From Paenibacillus xylanexedens (GTDB lineage: Bacteria > Bacillota > Bacilli > Paenibacillales > Paenibacillaceae): DNA of 64,000 nucleotides. Location: positions 62,001 to 126,000 of the forward strand of contig NZ_JAGIKV010000019.1 in NCBI RefSeq assembly GCF_017874615.1, given 5' to 3'. The translations under genes were made by a program, and so were the position numbers. How positions within the stretch are numbered: the stretch's first letter is position 1; each line of letters starts with the position of its first letter. Below the pieces are notes generated by a model. It was not told where the DNA came from. It searched no databases and was given only the letters and a program-made list of their open reading frames with translations. Positions 9,801 through 17,285 of this stretch are shown one piece after another.

Positions 9801-11472
9801 ACGTAAAGTGTATCCTTGGGTTGCCGAAGTCCGTGGTTCAACACCGGGTGTAGGTCTGATCTCGCCACCACCGCATCACGATATCTACTCGATCGAAGAT
9901 CTGGCAGAGTTGATCTATGACTTGAAAAATGCTAATCCGCGTGCTGAGATTAACGTGAAGCTGGTATCGGAAGTGGGCGTGGGTACCATCGCAGCTGGTG
10001 TAGCCAAAGGCCGTGCCGACATTATCCTCGTCAGCGGTTATGACGGTGGAACAGGTGCATCACCGCAAGGTTCGATTCGCCACGCAGGTATGCCTTGGGA
10101 ACTGGGTCTTGCAGAGACACATCAAACGTTGATGCTGAACAATCTGCGTGACCGTGTTGTCCTCGAAACAGACGGCAAAATGCTTAACGGCCGTGACCTA
10201 GCGATTGCAGCCTTGCTTGGAGCAGAAGAGTATGGTTTCTCTACAGCACCGCTCGTTGCACTTGGCTGTATCATGATGCGTGTCTGTCAGATGGATACCT
10301 GTCCGGTTGGTGTAGCGACACAGAATCCGGAATTGCGTAAAAATTATATGGGTGATCCAGCCCATGTGGTTAACTTCATGCGATTTGTTGCTGAAGATGT
10401 GCGTGAGATCATGGCTGATCTTGGTTTCCGTACGATTCAGGAGATGGTCGGACGTACAGATTGCCTTGAAACGGTAGAAGCCGTAGATCACTGGAAGAAA
10501 AAAGGTGTGGATCTGTCTGTATTGCTGCACGTGCCTGAAATGCCGGAAGGCTCTGCACGTTACCGCACACAGCATCAGAATCACCAATTGGAAGAAACGC
10601 TGGATATGCAACAATTGTTGCCACTGGCACAGTCTGCTATTGAATCCAGTCAACCGGTTGAAGCGGTGCTTCCAATTACAAACGTTAACCGTGCAGTAGG
10701 TACCATTTTGGGTAGTGAGATCACACGCAAATATGGACTCGCAGGATTGCCTGAAGATACGGTTAAATTCAAATTTGTCGGCTCTGCCGGACAAAGCTTT
10801 GGGGCCTTTGTACCTAAAGGTATGACCTTGACCGTTGAAGGGGATTCCAATGACTACGTAGGTAAAGGACTGTCCGGAGGTAAACTGATCGTGATGCCTT
10901 CTCCGAAAGCAACGTTTGAGGCGGAAGATAACATCATTATCGGTAACACGGCTCTCTACGGAGCAACAAGTGGTGAAGCGTATATCCGTGGTATTGCGGG
11001 TGAGCGATTTGCTGTACGTAACTCGGGCGCCAAAGTCGTCGTTGAAGGTGTAGGCGACCATGGTTGTGAGTATATGACTGGTGGACGTGTCGTTGTGCTC
11101 GGCGATACAGGTCGTAACTTTGCAGCAGGGATGTCCGGAGGTATTGCCTATGTGTATGATCCGGAGGGCACATTCCTGAAACGTTGTAATCTGGAAATGG
11201 TTCTTTTGGAGCGTATCGAAGATGTGGCCGAAAGTGCAGATTTGCGAGGCATGATTCAACGTCATGTTGCCAATACAGGAAGTGCTGTCGGTCAGCGCAT
11301 TCTGGATAACTGGCAAGATGCGCTGAATCAGTTCGTTCGGGTTATTCCGAAAGACTTCAAGCGTATGACAGAACAGATCGAACGCATTCAGGCAACAGGT
11401 TTGACTGGAGAAGCAGCGCTGCTTGCAGCGTTTGAAGCGAATATGCGTGAACTTGCACGTGCTGGAGGCTAA
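6874..11472 (+). CDS. gltA: glutamate synthase, large subunit
   Basis: This 1,532-residue enzyme transfers the amide nitrogen of glutamine to 2-oxoglutarate. Domains in order are an N-terminal class II amidotransferase whose nucleophile is Cys22 (KDACGMGF, exposed by removal of a 21-residue propeptide), a central domain, the FMN-binding synthase barrel, and the C-terminal GXGXG beta-helix. The Cys cluster for the 3Fe-4S centre is visible at residues 1132, 1138 and 1143 (CIMMRVCQMDTCPVG). The start at 6874 gives MRHIGLPPKQGLY, like the B. subtilis protein; the open frame extends 54 bases upstream without a better site. The NADPH-dependent small subunit gene is not adjacent, because a terminator follows directly. 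No LysR-type regulator like GltC lies next to it. The symbol follows Bacillus usage; the gene is gltB in E. coli. Confidence 0.93.
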   Translation: MRHIGLPPKQGLYDPQFEKDACGMGFVANIKGVPSHDIVSQALTMLSNMEHRGGQGSEPNSGDGAGILIQIPHRFFAQEAERLGFALPEQGFYGVGMLFLSQDPAIRSAHEESLKKIIEEEGQTFLGFRDVPTFDEMLGRSALAAKPYVRQVFIGRSADVKDELGFERKLYVIRRRAELAIRYSADEAEGGSFYLPSMSCRKIVYKGMLTTEQVGGFYLDLQEELVESAIGLVHSRFSTNTFPSWERAHPYRFMIHNGEINTMRGNVNWMHARQSLFESELFGNDIAKVKPVINPDGSDTAMFDNTLEFLYLSGRSLPHVAMMMVPEPWSTDEGMDPAKKAFYEYHSTMMEPWDGPAAMAFTDGLQIGATLDRNGLRPARYYVTKDDRIILSSEVGVLDIAPEEILYKDRLRPGRMLLVDTQEGRIIADEEVKAIIAAENPYQDWLDEHLMDLSELPEAPELPDPKHDNVTQLQLAYGYTFEELRKILEPMATTGMEATGSMGYDAPLAVLSDRPQRLYNYFKQMFAQVTNPPIDAIREEIVTSTATTIGPERNLLNPEPESCRQIRLDTPVLSNEDFAKIRHVRRPGFRSMTIPIFFTAAEGAEGLRKAMDLLFEAADRVIDKGHNILILSDRGVDAENAAIPALLAVAGLHHHLIRQGTRTKVSIMLESAEPRDIHHYALLLGYGVSAVNPYLAFETLDDMIQQGLLRGISHEKAVKNYIKAATKGVTKVLSKMGISTIQSYRGAQIFEAVGLKSDFVDRYFTWTPSRIGGIGLEEVAAEALTHHNRAFTEKDGNDKVLDSGGDYQWRNDGEEHLFNPQTIHTLQHAVRTGDYKLYKKYSKLVQGENDQLLTIRSMLKLKPVGASIPLEEVESVEDIMRRFKTGAMSFGSISKEAHEDLAIAMNRVGGKSNTGEGGEDPARFIKDSNGDSRRSAIKQVASGRFGVTSNYLVNADEIQIKMAQGAKPGEGGQLPGRKVYPWVAEVRGSTPGVGLISPPPHHDIYSIEDLAELIYDLKNANPRAEINVKLVSEVGVGTIAAGVAKGRADIILVSGYDGGTGASPQGSIRHAGMPWELGLAETHQTLMLNNLRDRVVLETDGKMLNGRDLAIAALLGAEEYGFSTAPLVALGCIMMRVCQMDTCPVGVATQNPELRKNYMGDPAHVVNFMRFVAEDVREIMADLGFRTIQEMVGRTDCLETVEAVDHWKKKGVDLSVLLHVPEMPEGSARYRTQHQNHQLEETLDMQQLLPLAQSAIESSQPVEAVLPITNVNRAVGTILGSEITRKYGLAGLPEDTVKFKFVGSAGQSFGAFVPKGMTLTVEGDSNDYVGKGLSGGKLIVMPSPKATFEAEDNIIIGNTALYGATSGEAYIRGIAGERFAVRNSGAKVVVEGVGDHGCEYMTGGRVVVLGDTGRNFAAGMSGGIAYVYDPEGTFLKRCNLEMVLLERIEDVAESADLRGMIQRHVANTGSAVGQRILDNWQDALNQFVRVIPKDFKRMTEQIERIQATGLTGEAALLAAFEANMRELARAGG

Positions 11473-11521
11473 TACCTTCCTTGTTCAAGTATAAGTTGCA
11501 TGAACAGGTTGTATTAAGAAT

Positions 11522-11570
11522 AATAGGAGCTATAGGGTTGCCATTCCGGCACCGTATAGCTCCTATTTGG
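11522..11570 (+). terminator. intrinsic terminator of glutamate synthase
   Basis: AATAGGAGCTATA (11522-11534) pairs with TATAGCTCCTATT (11555-11567) around a loop of about 20 bases. It is followed only by a short T-containing tail. Confidence 0.75.
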
Positions 11571-11701
11571 CTTTCGACAAAATTAGAACCCCATCAAAAA
11601 ACGTTATCGCCATGAGACGACAACATCGAGGAACTTTCTCAAGTATAATAAGGCTAGTTTTGGAGGGCAGGGAAAGTATAAAGATAAGAGAGGTTAGCGG
11701 A

Positions 11702-11857
11702 ATGAATATGAAGCATCCAAACAGGGACGATCGTAGGCCGACAGGTAAACAAGTCGAAGCAACCCAGATGGACATCATGAAGGTTTTACTGCAATGCGGA
11801 ATCGACCCGGAGCGTTGGAACCATTTCGTATCCTCCGTCAACAACAAGCGTCCTTGA
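11702..11857 (+). CDS. small hypothetical protein, 51 residues
   Basis: I do not recognise this protein. The ATG at 11702 has a purine-rich GAGAGG sequence upstream, and it encodes a basic N-terminus (MNMKHPNRDDRRPTGK) followed by a helix-like segment (MDIMKVLLQCGIDPERW). The open frame could start at 11567, but that would overlap the preceding terminator, so the short form is preferred. Both sides are bounded by terminators, which fits a single-gene unit, and the upstream TATAAT-like text near 11644 is only suggestive. The composition looks like a real soluble protein rather than noise. Confidence 0.5.
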   Translation: MNMKHPNRDDRRPTGKQVEATQMDIMKVLLQCGIDPERWNHFVSSVNNKRP

Positions 11858-11901
11858 CACAATAGACAAGCATGGAATAAAAGGGAATTAAGACACAAAA
11901 A

Positions 11902-11948
11902 AAGCCCAGAAGCCAGAGATGTTATCTCTCGGGAACTGGGTCCTCTTT
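11902..11948. terminator. bidirectional intrinsic terminator
   Basis: A stem formed by GCCCAG...CTGGGT with an inner CCAGAGAT/ATCTCTCGG lies between an A-run and a T-rich tail. It separates the small + strand gene from the XRE regulator on the - strand. Confidence 0.7.
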
Positions 11949-11954
11949 TCGGGT

Positions 11955-12323
11955 TTAGTCCATGCTGCGTTCCATTCGGACAAATGCAATAAAACGACGT
12001 GCCTCTTCTTCTGTTAAAGACTTCCCATCAATCATCAGATCGAAGCGTTCTAACACTTCTTTGTCCGATAACTCCAAGGTATCCACGAATTCACGTACGT
12101 CTTCATCCATCACGACATCACTTTGCTTTGTACGTCCTATAAGATAATCAATAGACACATCAAAGATGTCAGCAAGTCTCGTTAACACTTCGAAATCCGG
12201 TTTACGTCGGTTCTTCTCGTAGTGGGAGAGAGCAGCTCTGGTAATATGAATGGAGCTCGCAAGTTCTTCTTGAGTAAGTCCCCGCTGTTCCCGTAATTCC
12301 GCAATGCGATTTCCGTAGCTCAT
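11955..12323 (-). CDS. XRE-family transcriptional regulator
   Basis: The 122-residue protein has a classic N-terminal lambda-repressor-type helix-turn-helix (about residues 6-60: RIAELREQRGLTQEELA, then ITRAALSHYEKNRRKPDFE). A short acidic linker and a helical C-terminal tail for dimerisation follow (LTEEEARRFIAFVRME). It belongs to the ImmR/SinR-like size class common in Bacillales. It is divergent from the 144-residue gene that precedes the EPS operon, and the spacer of that gene's promoter carries an inverted repeat that could be its operator. The ATG at 12323 has GGGGGAAA upstream. The target is inference from position. Confidence 0.85.
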   Translation of the reverse strand: MSYGNRIAELREQRGLTQEELASSIHITRAALSHYEKNRRKPDFEVLTRLADIFDVSIDYLIGRTKQSDVVMDEDVREFVDTLELSDKEVLERFDLMIDGKSLTEEEARRFIAFVRMERSMD

Positions 12324-12671
12324 AAGCTATTTCCCCCTGAACGACATCAAATATATATTGAAACAATCCTGAGCCAAGTGTTTGATCAGGGCAGCTTTCC
12401 TGCAAAAGAGTAACTCCTCATGTGTTTCCTTTAACCCATTTCCATTTGTAAATAGGTCTGTCTAAGGACATCTCAAATTGTCGTAAATCAAAAGAACCAT
12501 GTCCAAATACCGCTTGACATGATACGTATTGTATCGTAAATTGGACGTATGGAGTTACAAAATGTATCATTTGGGATATTTTAAGTATCTCCTGGTTGCC
12601 TGGACCATATACCTGTGAGAAGGAAGTAGAGGCAGTCCATGTAGGCTAATCCATTCTAAAGGAATGAAACC
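12324..12671. other. divergent regulatory region between XRE gene and 144-residue gene
   Basis: This 348-base gap holds a sigma-A-type promoter with an internal inverted repeat (12514-12542) for the + strand gene. No other coding or RNA signal was found. A promoter for the - strand XRE gene could not be placed with confidence. Confidence 0.5.
12514..12542 (+). promoter_or_regulatory. promoter with inverted repeat operator in its spacer
   Basis: TTGACA (12514-12519) and TAAATT (12537-12542) are 17 bases apart. The spacer holds GATAC (12521-12525) and GTATC (12531-12535), separated by 5 bases. A protein bound to this repeat would cover both promoter boxes. The same repeat, with the same -35 and -10 hexamers nearby, recurs at 33280-33294. 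Confidence 0.6.
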
Positions 12672-13106
12672 ATGTATTCAATAATTCAGGAATGGGCTGA
12701 TATGAAATTAAATGTCCATATGTACATTCAGGAGTTTCGTGGGAAAATGGTAGACCGCAAAAGACGCCCTGTTCTGTTACTTGGAATGGACACTCAAGCA
12801 ATCACCTTCCTGAGCGACCTGAACTTGCCGGTATCATCAGAAATGCTCATTGGTTTGGATGTTGAAGATCAACATGTATGTGTACGACTTCACGCAAGGT
12901 TGCAATGGAAACAGCCCTTCGGAGAGCTCACAATGTATCATTCAAACTTGCATATTCAGCACGAACAGAAACTATATATAACTGGACAGTTAAACACAAT
13001 GCTTACTGAAGTTCAGTTTCCCGCGGTTTCCCGTTTTCAGTATGAAAAGGCAACAGAACAAAAGGCTCTGCAAGAACCCTATCATTACATTGATTTCACC
13101 ATATAA
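12672..13106 (+). CDS. hypothetical protein, possibly PilZ-like fold
   Basis: I do not recognise this 144-residue protein with certainty. It is soluble and rich in beta-strand patterns. The middle reads DRKRRPVLLLGMDTQA, then ITFLSDLNLPVSSEMLIGLD and VCVRLHARLQW. This recalls the run of a PilZ domain, but the RxxxR and D/NxSxxG ligand motifs of c-di-GMP binding are not clear. ATG at 12672 has AAAGGA upstream. It lies 150 bases before the EPS operon on the same strand and behind a promoter with a candidate operator, so a role in EPS control is possible but unproven. Confidence 0.5.
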   Translation: MYSIIQEWADMKLNVHMYIQEFRGKMVDRKRRPVLLLGMDTQAITFLSDLNLPVSSEMLIGLDVEDQHVCVRLHARLQWKQPFGELTMYHSNLHIQHEQKLYITGQLNTMLTEVQFPAVSRFQYEKATEQKALQEPYHYIDFTI

Positions 13107-13255
13107 TTCCAAGTCGATTCTTAACATTTTCTGAACAAAACATGTACTTAACGCCATTTTACTATATTTCATAGCGTTATGCATTAGTTCTTTAACACCA
13201 AAAGCATTTGCGCAATGAATAAAGGGGCGAGGGGGCTCATACTATTTCAGGAAGT

Positions 13256-14020
13256 TTGAATCTGGTTGAAATGCACTGCCACATATTATCCGGCCTGGAT
13301 GATGGTCCTGTTCGAATGGAGCAGTCCGTTGCGATGGCTGAGAAGGCGGCAGCCTCAGGAATTACCTCCATTATTGCTACTCCGCATCACCTGAACGGGC
13401 AATACAACAATGAACCGATGGTGGTCAATCAGGCCGTGAACCTGCTTCATGCAGAACTTCTCAAACGCAACATTCGCCTGGAGATCCGTCCCGGACAGGA
13501 GATCAGGGTGCATGACAACCTGATTGGAGACTTATATGCAGGAAAGTGCTGCACACTCGCCGGAAGTCGTTACATGTTGCTGGAACTGCCCTTTGGTCAC
13601 ATTCCCTCACAGTTCCCCAGGATACTGCATGAATTACGAATAGCGGGAATTACCCCTATTATTGCTCATCCGGAACGCAATCGTGTCATTTTGAAGAAGC
13701 CAAAGTTGTTGGCTGATTACTTGAGTCAAGGCGGACTATGTCAGCTCACAGCTCAATCTTTCACTGGGCTTTTCGGACGGAAAGTTCGGCAGTGGTGTTT
13801 TCATTTTTGCAAAGAAAACGGGTTTCATTTCATTTCATCAGATGCACATGATACGTGCAAAAGGACATTTGCCATAAGTGAAGGAGAGCGGGTCATCGAG
13901 CGTCGATTTGGAGCTGAAGCCGTTAAAAGGCTGGCAGAGAATACGTCGCACATTCTATCGAATTCGTGTCTGGTCACAGAACGCTGGAAACCTCGCAAAT
14001 GGCTACTGTCCATCTGGTAG
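13256..14020 (+). CDS. CpsB/YwqE-type tyrosine-protein phosphatase
   Basis: The 254-residue PHP-superfamily phosphatase removes phosphate from the tyrosine kinase of capsule/EPS systems. The metal ligands are visible in order: HCH at residues 7-9, TPHH at 42-45, the AHPERN motif and the SSDAH motif near residue 200. The start is taken as TTG 13256, which sits 3 bases after AGGAAG; this is close spacing, and an ATG five codons later would cut very near the HCH motif. It is the first gene of the EPS operon and precedes the chain-length regulator and the kinase, the same three-part control module found in Gram-positive capsule loci. A clear promoter was not resolved in the 150 bases upstream. 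Confidence 0.85.
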   Translation: MNLVEMHCHILSGLDDGPVRMEQSVAMAEKAAASGITSIIATPHHLNGQYNNEPMVVNQAVNLLHAELLKRNIRLEIRPGQEIRVHDNLIGDLYAGKCCTLAGSRYMLLELPFGHIPSQFPRILHELRIAGITPIIAHPERNRVILKKPKLLADYLSQGGLCQLTAQSFTGLFGRKVRQWCFHFCKENGFHFISSDAHDTCKRTFAISEGERVIERRFGAEAVKRLAENTSHILSNSCLVTERWKPRKWLLSIW

Positions 14021-14052
14021 TTACATAGGATAGATCACAACGTATAGGAGGA

Positions 14053-14808
14053 ATGAAAGTGGAACTGAAAGGATATTTTCGACTCTTACAAAAGAAACTG
14101 TGGTTGATTGTTGCAATTGCTTTGATAGCCGGTGTGGGTGCAGGGGTCAAAAGTATTTTCTTCACCCAGCCCATCTATGAAGCAAGTTCCAAACTGATCG
14201 TGAACCAGACCTCTAACGTTCAAGGCCAGGCGATGATGGACTTCAGCATGATTCAAACCAATATCAAACTCATTAACTCATACAGAGAAATTATTAAATC
14301 TTCCGCCATTATGGATAAAGTCGCTACCACGTATCCGGACCTGGGCTTAACCTCTGCTCAGCTCATGAATAGCACTTCCGTCTCTACAGCCAGCGAATCC
14401 CAAGTGATGAGCATAACTGTACTAGGGACTACCTACGAAAAAGCCGCAAAAACGGTCAATGCCATCTCCAACGTGTTCCAATCTCAAATCCCCCTAATCA
14501 TGAAAATCGATAATGTGGCTATCCTCAGCGAAGCAAAAGTGGATACTAATGCATCTCCAATTAATATGAAAACCACATTAAGCATCATTGTCAGTCTGTT
14601 CGCAGGTCTTGTGCTCGCGATTGCACTTGTATTCCTGATGGATTATCTGGATGACACATTCAAATCCGAAACTGAACTTGAAAAAGAGCTGGGCCTGCCT
14701 GTGCTTACAGTGATATCCAAAATGAAAAAAGATGATCTGAAAAATACGAAAAATTACGTATCTCAACAGAAAGTGGGGGATGGCAAATATGTCGCGGCAA
14801 ACCAATGA
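14053..14808 (+). CDS. Wzz/YveK-type polysaccharide co-polymerase and kinase modulator
   Basis: The 251-residue membrane protein has two transmembrane helices (about residues 16-38 and 175-198) enclosing an extracytoplasmic domain that starts with the Wzz sequence (YEASSKLIVNQ). The short cytoplasmic tail is the part that activates the partner BY-kinase in this family. It is expected to set polymer length together with the next gene. ATG 14053 follows AGGAGG. The gene overlaps the kinase gene by 20 bases, indicating tight co-translation. Confidence 0.88.
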   Translation: MKVELKGYFRLLQKKLWLIVAIALIAGVGAGVKSIFFTQPIYEASSKLIVNQTSNVQGQAMMDFSMIQTNIKLINSYREIIKSSAIMDKVATTYPDLGLTSAQLMNSTSVSTASESQVMSITVLGTTYEKAAKTVNAISNVFQSQIPLIMKIDNVAILSEAKVDTNASPINMKTTLSIIVSLFAGLVLAIALVFLMDYLDDTFKSETELEKELGLPVLTVISKMKKDDLKNTKNYVSQQKVGDGKYVAANQ

Positions 14809-15466
14809 AAATAACAGTCTGGTGACCTATTTTAACTCCAAGTCTCAAATCTCGGAGGGATACCGTAAATTACGGACGAACATCCAGTTCTCCTCAATCG
14901 ACAGTCATATCAAAAAAATCATGGTGGCTTCCGCTGAATCCGGCGAAGGCAAGACCACAACCATTAGCAACCTGGCGGTAACCTATGCCCAGGAAGGCAA
15001 GAAAGTTCTGCTGATCGATGCGGATCTGCGTAATCCTTCCTTGCACCAGGTGTTTTCTGTACCGAATCATATCGGTCTTAGTAGTGTGCTGTCTAATCAG
15101 TACAGTGTGGAAGACGTGCTTAGAGAGAGTTATATCGACAATCTCCAATTGTTCACTTCTGGCCCAATTCCGCCGAACCCTTCCGAGATGATCGGCTCCA
15201 ACCGGATGAAAAGGCTGATTGAGAAGTTAGAGGATCAATATGATGTCATCATGTTTGATACACCGCCGGTGCTCGCAGTAACGGATGCACTCATTGTGAG
15301 TTCGCTGTGTGATGGTGTGCTGCTGGTTGTGAACTCGGGCAAGGTCAAGAAGGAACTGGTGAAGAAGACCAAGGCTGCTCTGGAGCATGTGAATGCACGA
15401 ATTCTGGGCGCAATCCTGAACAATATCAAAAACGTTGCAGTTCCGGTGAGCTACGGAGAGAAGTAA
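14789..15466 (+). CDS. CpsD/CapB-type tyrosine-protein kinase
   Basis: The 225-residue cytoplasmic BY-kinase autophosphorylates on tyrosine and, with the YveK-type partner, controls EPS polymerisation. Walker A (ASAESGEGKTTT, about residues 48-58), Walker A' (VLLIDADLRNPS) and Walker B (VIMFDTPP) are all present. The start at 14789 is preferred because the GGGGG run then has usable spacing; an ATG nine bases earlier abuts the run. The C-terminus is short and has a single tyrosine (SYGEK) instead of the usual tyrosine cluster. Expression is likely shared with the EPS operon; a structured RNA follows the gene. Confidence 0.88.
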   Translation: MSRQTNENNSLVTYFNSKSQISEGYRKLRTNIQFSSIDSHIKKIMVASAESGEGKTTTISNLAVTYAQEGKKVLLIDADLRNPSLHQVFSVPNHIGLSSVLSNQYSVEDVLRESYIDNLQLFTSGPIPPNPSEMIGSNRMKRLIEKLEDQYDVIMFDTPPVLAVTDALIVSSLCDGVLLVVNSGKVKKELVKKTKAALEHVNARILGAILNNIKNVAVPVSYGEK

Positions 15467-15490
15467 ATCTTCCATCCAATGCTCCCAAGT

Positions 15491-15625
15491 AAACAGGTAA
15501 TGTCTACCGCACCTTTATCACTGTAGGCACTCGGTCATGCTGTGGGTTCAATGAACCTTAGACGTTAATCGTCGAAGGTATGACGTGAGGACGGGTTAGA
15601 TGCCCTGGTTCAACTTTTATCAAAC
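15491..15625 (+). ncRNA. structured leader, candidate EAR (epsC motif) RNA
   Basis: The 187-base gap between the kinase gene and galU has no reading frame but dense pairing. GGTA/TACC forms a hairpin at 15496-15507. CTC-GGTCAT (15530-15538) pairs with ATGAC-GT-GAG (15580-15589). Inside it are two mutually exclusive hairpins: GGTTC/GAACC at 15545-15557, and ACCTT-GACG/CGTC-AAGGT at 15555-15579. B. subtilis carries the EAR antitermination RNA at the same place, between epsB and epsC, and it has a multi-helix pseudoknotted fold. Position and fold style support EAR here. I could not align it to the family model, so the identity is inference. Confidence 0.5.
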
Positions 15626-15653
15626 TAAAAAAAAAGAGGATAGGGTGGTATTT

Positions 15654-16556
15654 ATGAAAAAAGTGAGAAAAGCAATCATTCCTGCAGCTGGACTAGGTAC
15701 ACGATTTTTGCCAGCCACAAAAGCGATGCCCAAAGAAATGCTCCCTATTGTGGACAAACCAACCATACAGTATATCGTTGAGGAAGCCATTGCCTCTGGA
15801 ATCGAAGACATCATCATCGTAACGGGTAAAGGGAAGCGCGCGATTGAAGATCATTTCGACAACGCTTTTGAATTGGAACATAACTTGCTGGAAAAAGGGA
15901 AGCTGGGCCTGCTTGAAGAGGTTCGCAAATCCTCTAACGTGGATATCCATTACATAAGACAAAAAGAGGCCAAAGGACTTGGTCATGCTGTCTGGTGTGC
16001 ACGTAACTTTATCGGTGACGAACCTTTTGCCGTGTTGCTCGGAGATGACATCGTCGTATCGGAAGTTCCATGCACCAAACAATTGATTGATCAATATGAT
16101 CAGGTTCAACATTCCATTGTTGGCGTACAAACCGTACTTGCTGAACAAACAGACAGATACGGCATTGTAGACCCGCTTCATTCGGATGGCCGTTTGACAG
16201 AGGTTCTCAGGTTCGTAGAGAAACCTGCCCAAGGCACAGCGCCTTCCAACCTGGCGATTATGGGGAGATACGTACTGAGTCCAGAGATTTTCGAACATTT
16301 GGAGCAACAAGAGATTGGTCAAGGGGGAGAGATTCAATTAACAGATGCGATTCAGCGCTTAAATGAGACACAAGGAGTGTATGCATACGATTTCGAGGGA
16401 GTACGTTATGACGTGGGCGAGAAACTGGGATTCATTTTGACAACCATCGACTTCGCTCTGCAAAAACAGGAACTTAGAATTCCAATGCTGCAAGCTCTGC
16501 AACAGATTCTGGAAAAAGAGTCGGTAGAACATGCAGCCGGGGGGGAGTTTGAATGA
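15654..16556 (+). CDS. galU: UTP-glucose-1-phosphate uridylyltransferase
   Basis: The 300-residue cytosolic enzyme makes UDP-glucose from UTP and glucose-1-phosphate. The signature GLGTRFLPATKAMPKEMLPI spans residues about 12-31, followed by VDKPTIQYIVEEA and later the FVEKP motif. The product feeds the priming transferase and, through the UDP-glucose dehydrogenase later in the operon, gives UDP-glucuronate. The start at 15654 was chosen over an upstream in-frame ATG at 15600 because it gives the family N-terminus MKKVRKAIIPAAG and has a purine-rich GGATAGGGTGG upstream. The gene overlaps the next by four bases (ATGA). Confidence 0.93.
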   Translation: MKKVRKAIIPAAGLGTRFLPATKAMPKEMLPIVDKPTIQYIVEEAIASGIEDIIIVTGKGKRAIEDHFDNAFELEHNLLEKGKLGLLEEVRKSSNVDIHYIRQKEAKGLGHAVWCARNFIGDEPFAVLLGDDIVVSEVPCTKQLIDQYDQVQHSIVGVQTVLAEQTDRYGIVDPLHSDGRLTEVLRFVEKPAQGTAPSNLAIMGRYVLSPEIFEHLEQQEIGQGGEIQLTDAIQRLNETQGVYAYDFEGVRYDVGEKLGFILTTIDFALQKQELRIPMLQALQQILEKESVEHAAGGEFE

Positions 16557-17251
16557 GTCCATCTCCCCAAACGAAGGAAGCAGAGATCGTTATGGACCCA
16601 AGTCTGGGGTACAATGCATCAACGATGTCAGGACAAAATGCGGATAAAGTGTATCTATTTATGAAAAGAATGCTCGATTTGCTGGGTTCTTTCATAGGTT
16701 TGATCATTTTGTGCCCCTTGTTTGCGGTCATCGGATTACTCATCAAAATCGAGGCCCCGCAGGGGTCTGTTTTTTTTCGTCAGGTACGGGTCGGACAGAA
16801 TGGAAAAGAGTTTCATATGTACAAATTCAGATCCATGGTTGCGAATGCAGAAGATCTGCTGGAACAGCTGATTGATCAGAATGAAGTGAACGGGAATATG
16901 TTCAAAATGAAAAATGATCCCCGCATTACCCGGATTGGCAAGTTCATTCGGAAAACCAGTCTGGATGAGCTGCCTCAGTTGTGGAACGTGTTCAGAGGAG
17001 AGATGAGTCTCGTTGGACCCAGACCGGCTCTGCCTAGAGAAGTGAAGAATTACAATTCCTATGACAGACAACGCCTTCAGATGATTCCGGGATGTACGGG
17101 ATTATGGCAAGTCAGTGGTCGAAATAGTGTTGGTTTTGATGAAATGGTGGAGCTGGATCTGACGTATGCCCGTGAGCGCAGCATGATGGTGGATATCAAA
17201 ATTATCTTCAGAACGTTCAAGGTGCTGGTAGGTTCGAAGGATGCGTTTTGA
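16553..17251 (+). CDS. undecaprenyl-phosphate sugar-1-phosphate transferase (priming enzyme)
   Basis: The 232-residue protein has one membrane helix (about residues 36-60: LLGSFIGLIILCPLFAVIGL) and a cytoplasmic bacterial sugar transferase domain. Its motifs are VFFRQVRVGQNGK, MYKFRSM, the conserved TSLDELPQLWNV, GPRPALP and PGCTGLWQVSGR. It loads the first sugar phosphate onto undecaprenyl phosphate and so starts the EPS repeat unit. It lacks the four extra N-terminal helices of WbaP-type enzymes, so it is the short EpsL/PglC-like form. The first sugar is not determined by sequence; glucose is plausible since galU lies immediately upstream. Confidence 0.9.
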   Translation: MSPSPQTKEAEIVMDPSLGYNASTMSGQNADKVYLFMKRMLDLLGSFIGLIILCPLFAVIGLLIKIEAPQGSVFFRQVRVGQNGKEFHMYKFRSMVANAEDLLEQLIDQNEVNGNMFKMKNDPRITRIGKFIRKTSLDELPQLWNVFRGEMSLVGPRPALPREVKNYNSYDRQRLQMIPGCTGLWQVSGRNSVGFDEMVELDLTYARERSMMVDIKIIFRTFKVLVGSKDAF

Positions 17252-17285
17252 AACACGATTCTGGCTTTGAGGTGGCATAGTAGAT

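Noticed and set aside
10198..11316. 372-residue - strand frame inside glutamate synthase
   Set aside because: Low-complexity, His/Thr-rich shadow of the real gene with no start signals.
15600..15653. Upstream in-frame start of galU at 15600
   Set aside because: It would put 18 atypical residues before the conserved N-terminus and lies in the structured RNA region; 15654 has a purine-rich site.
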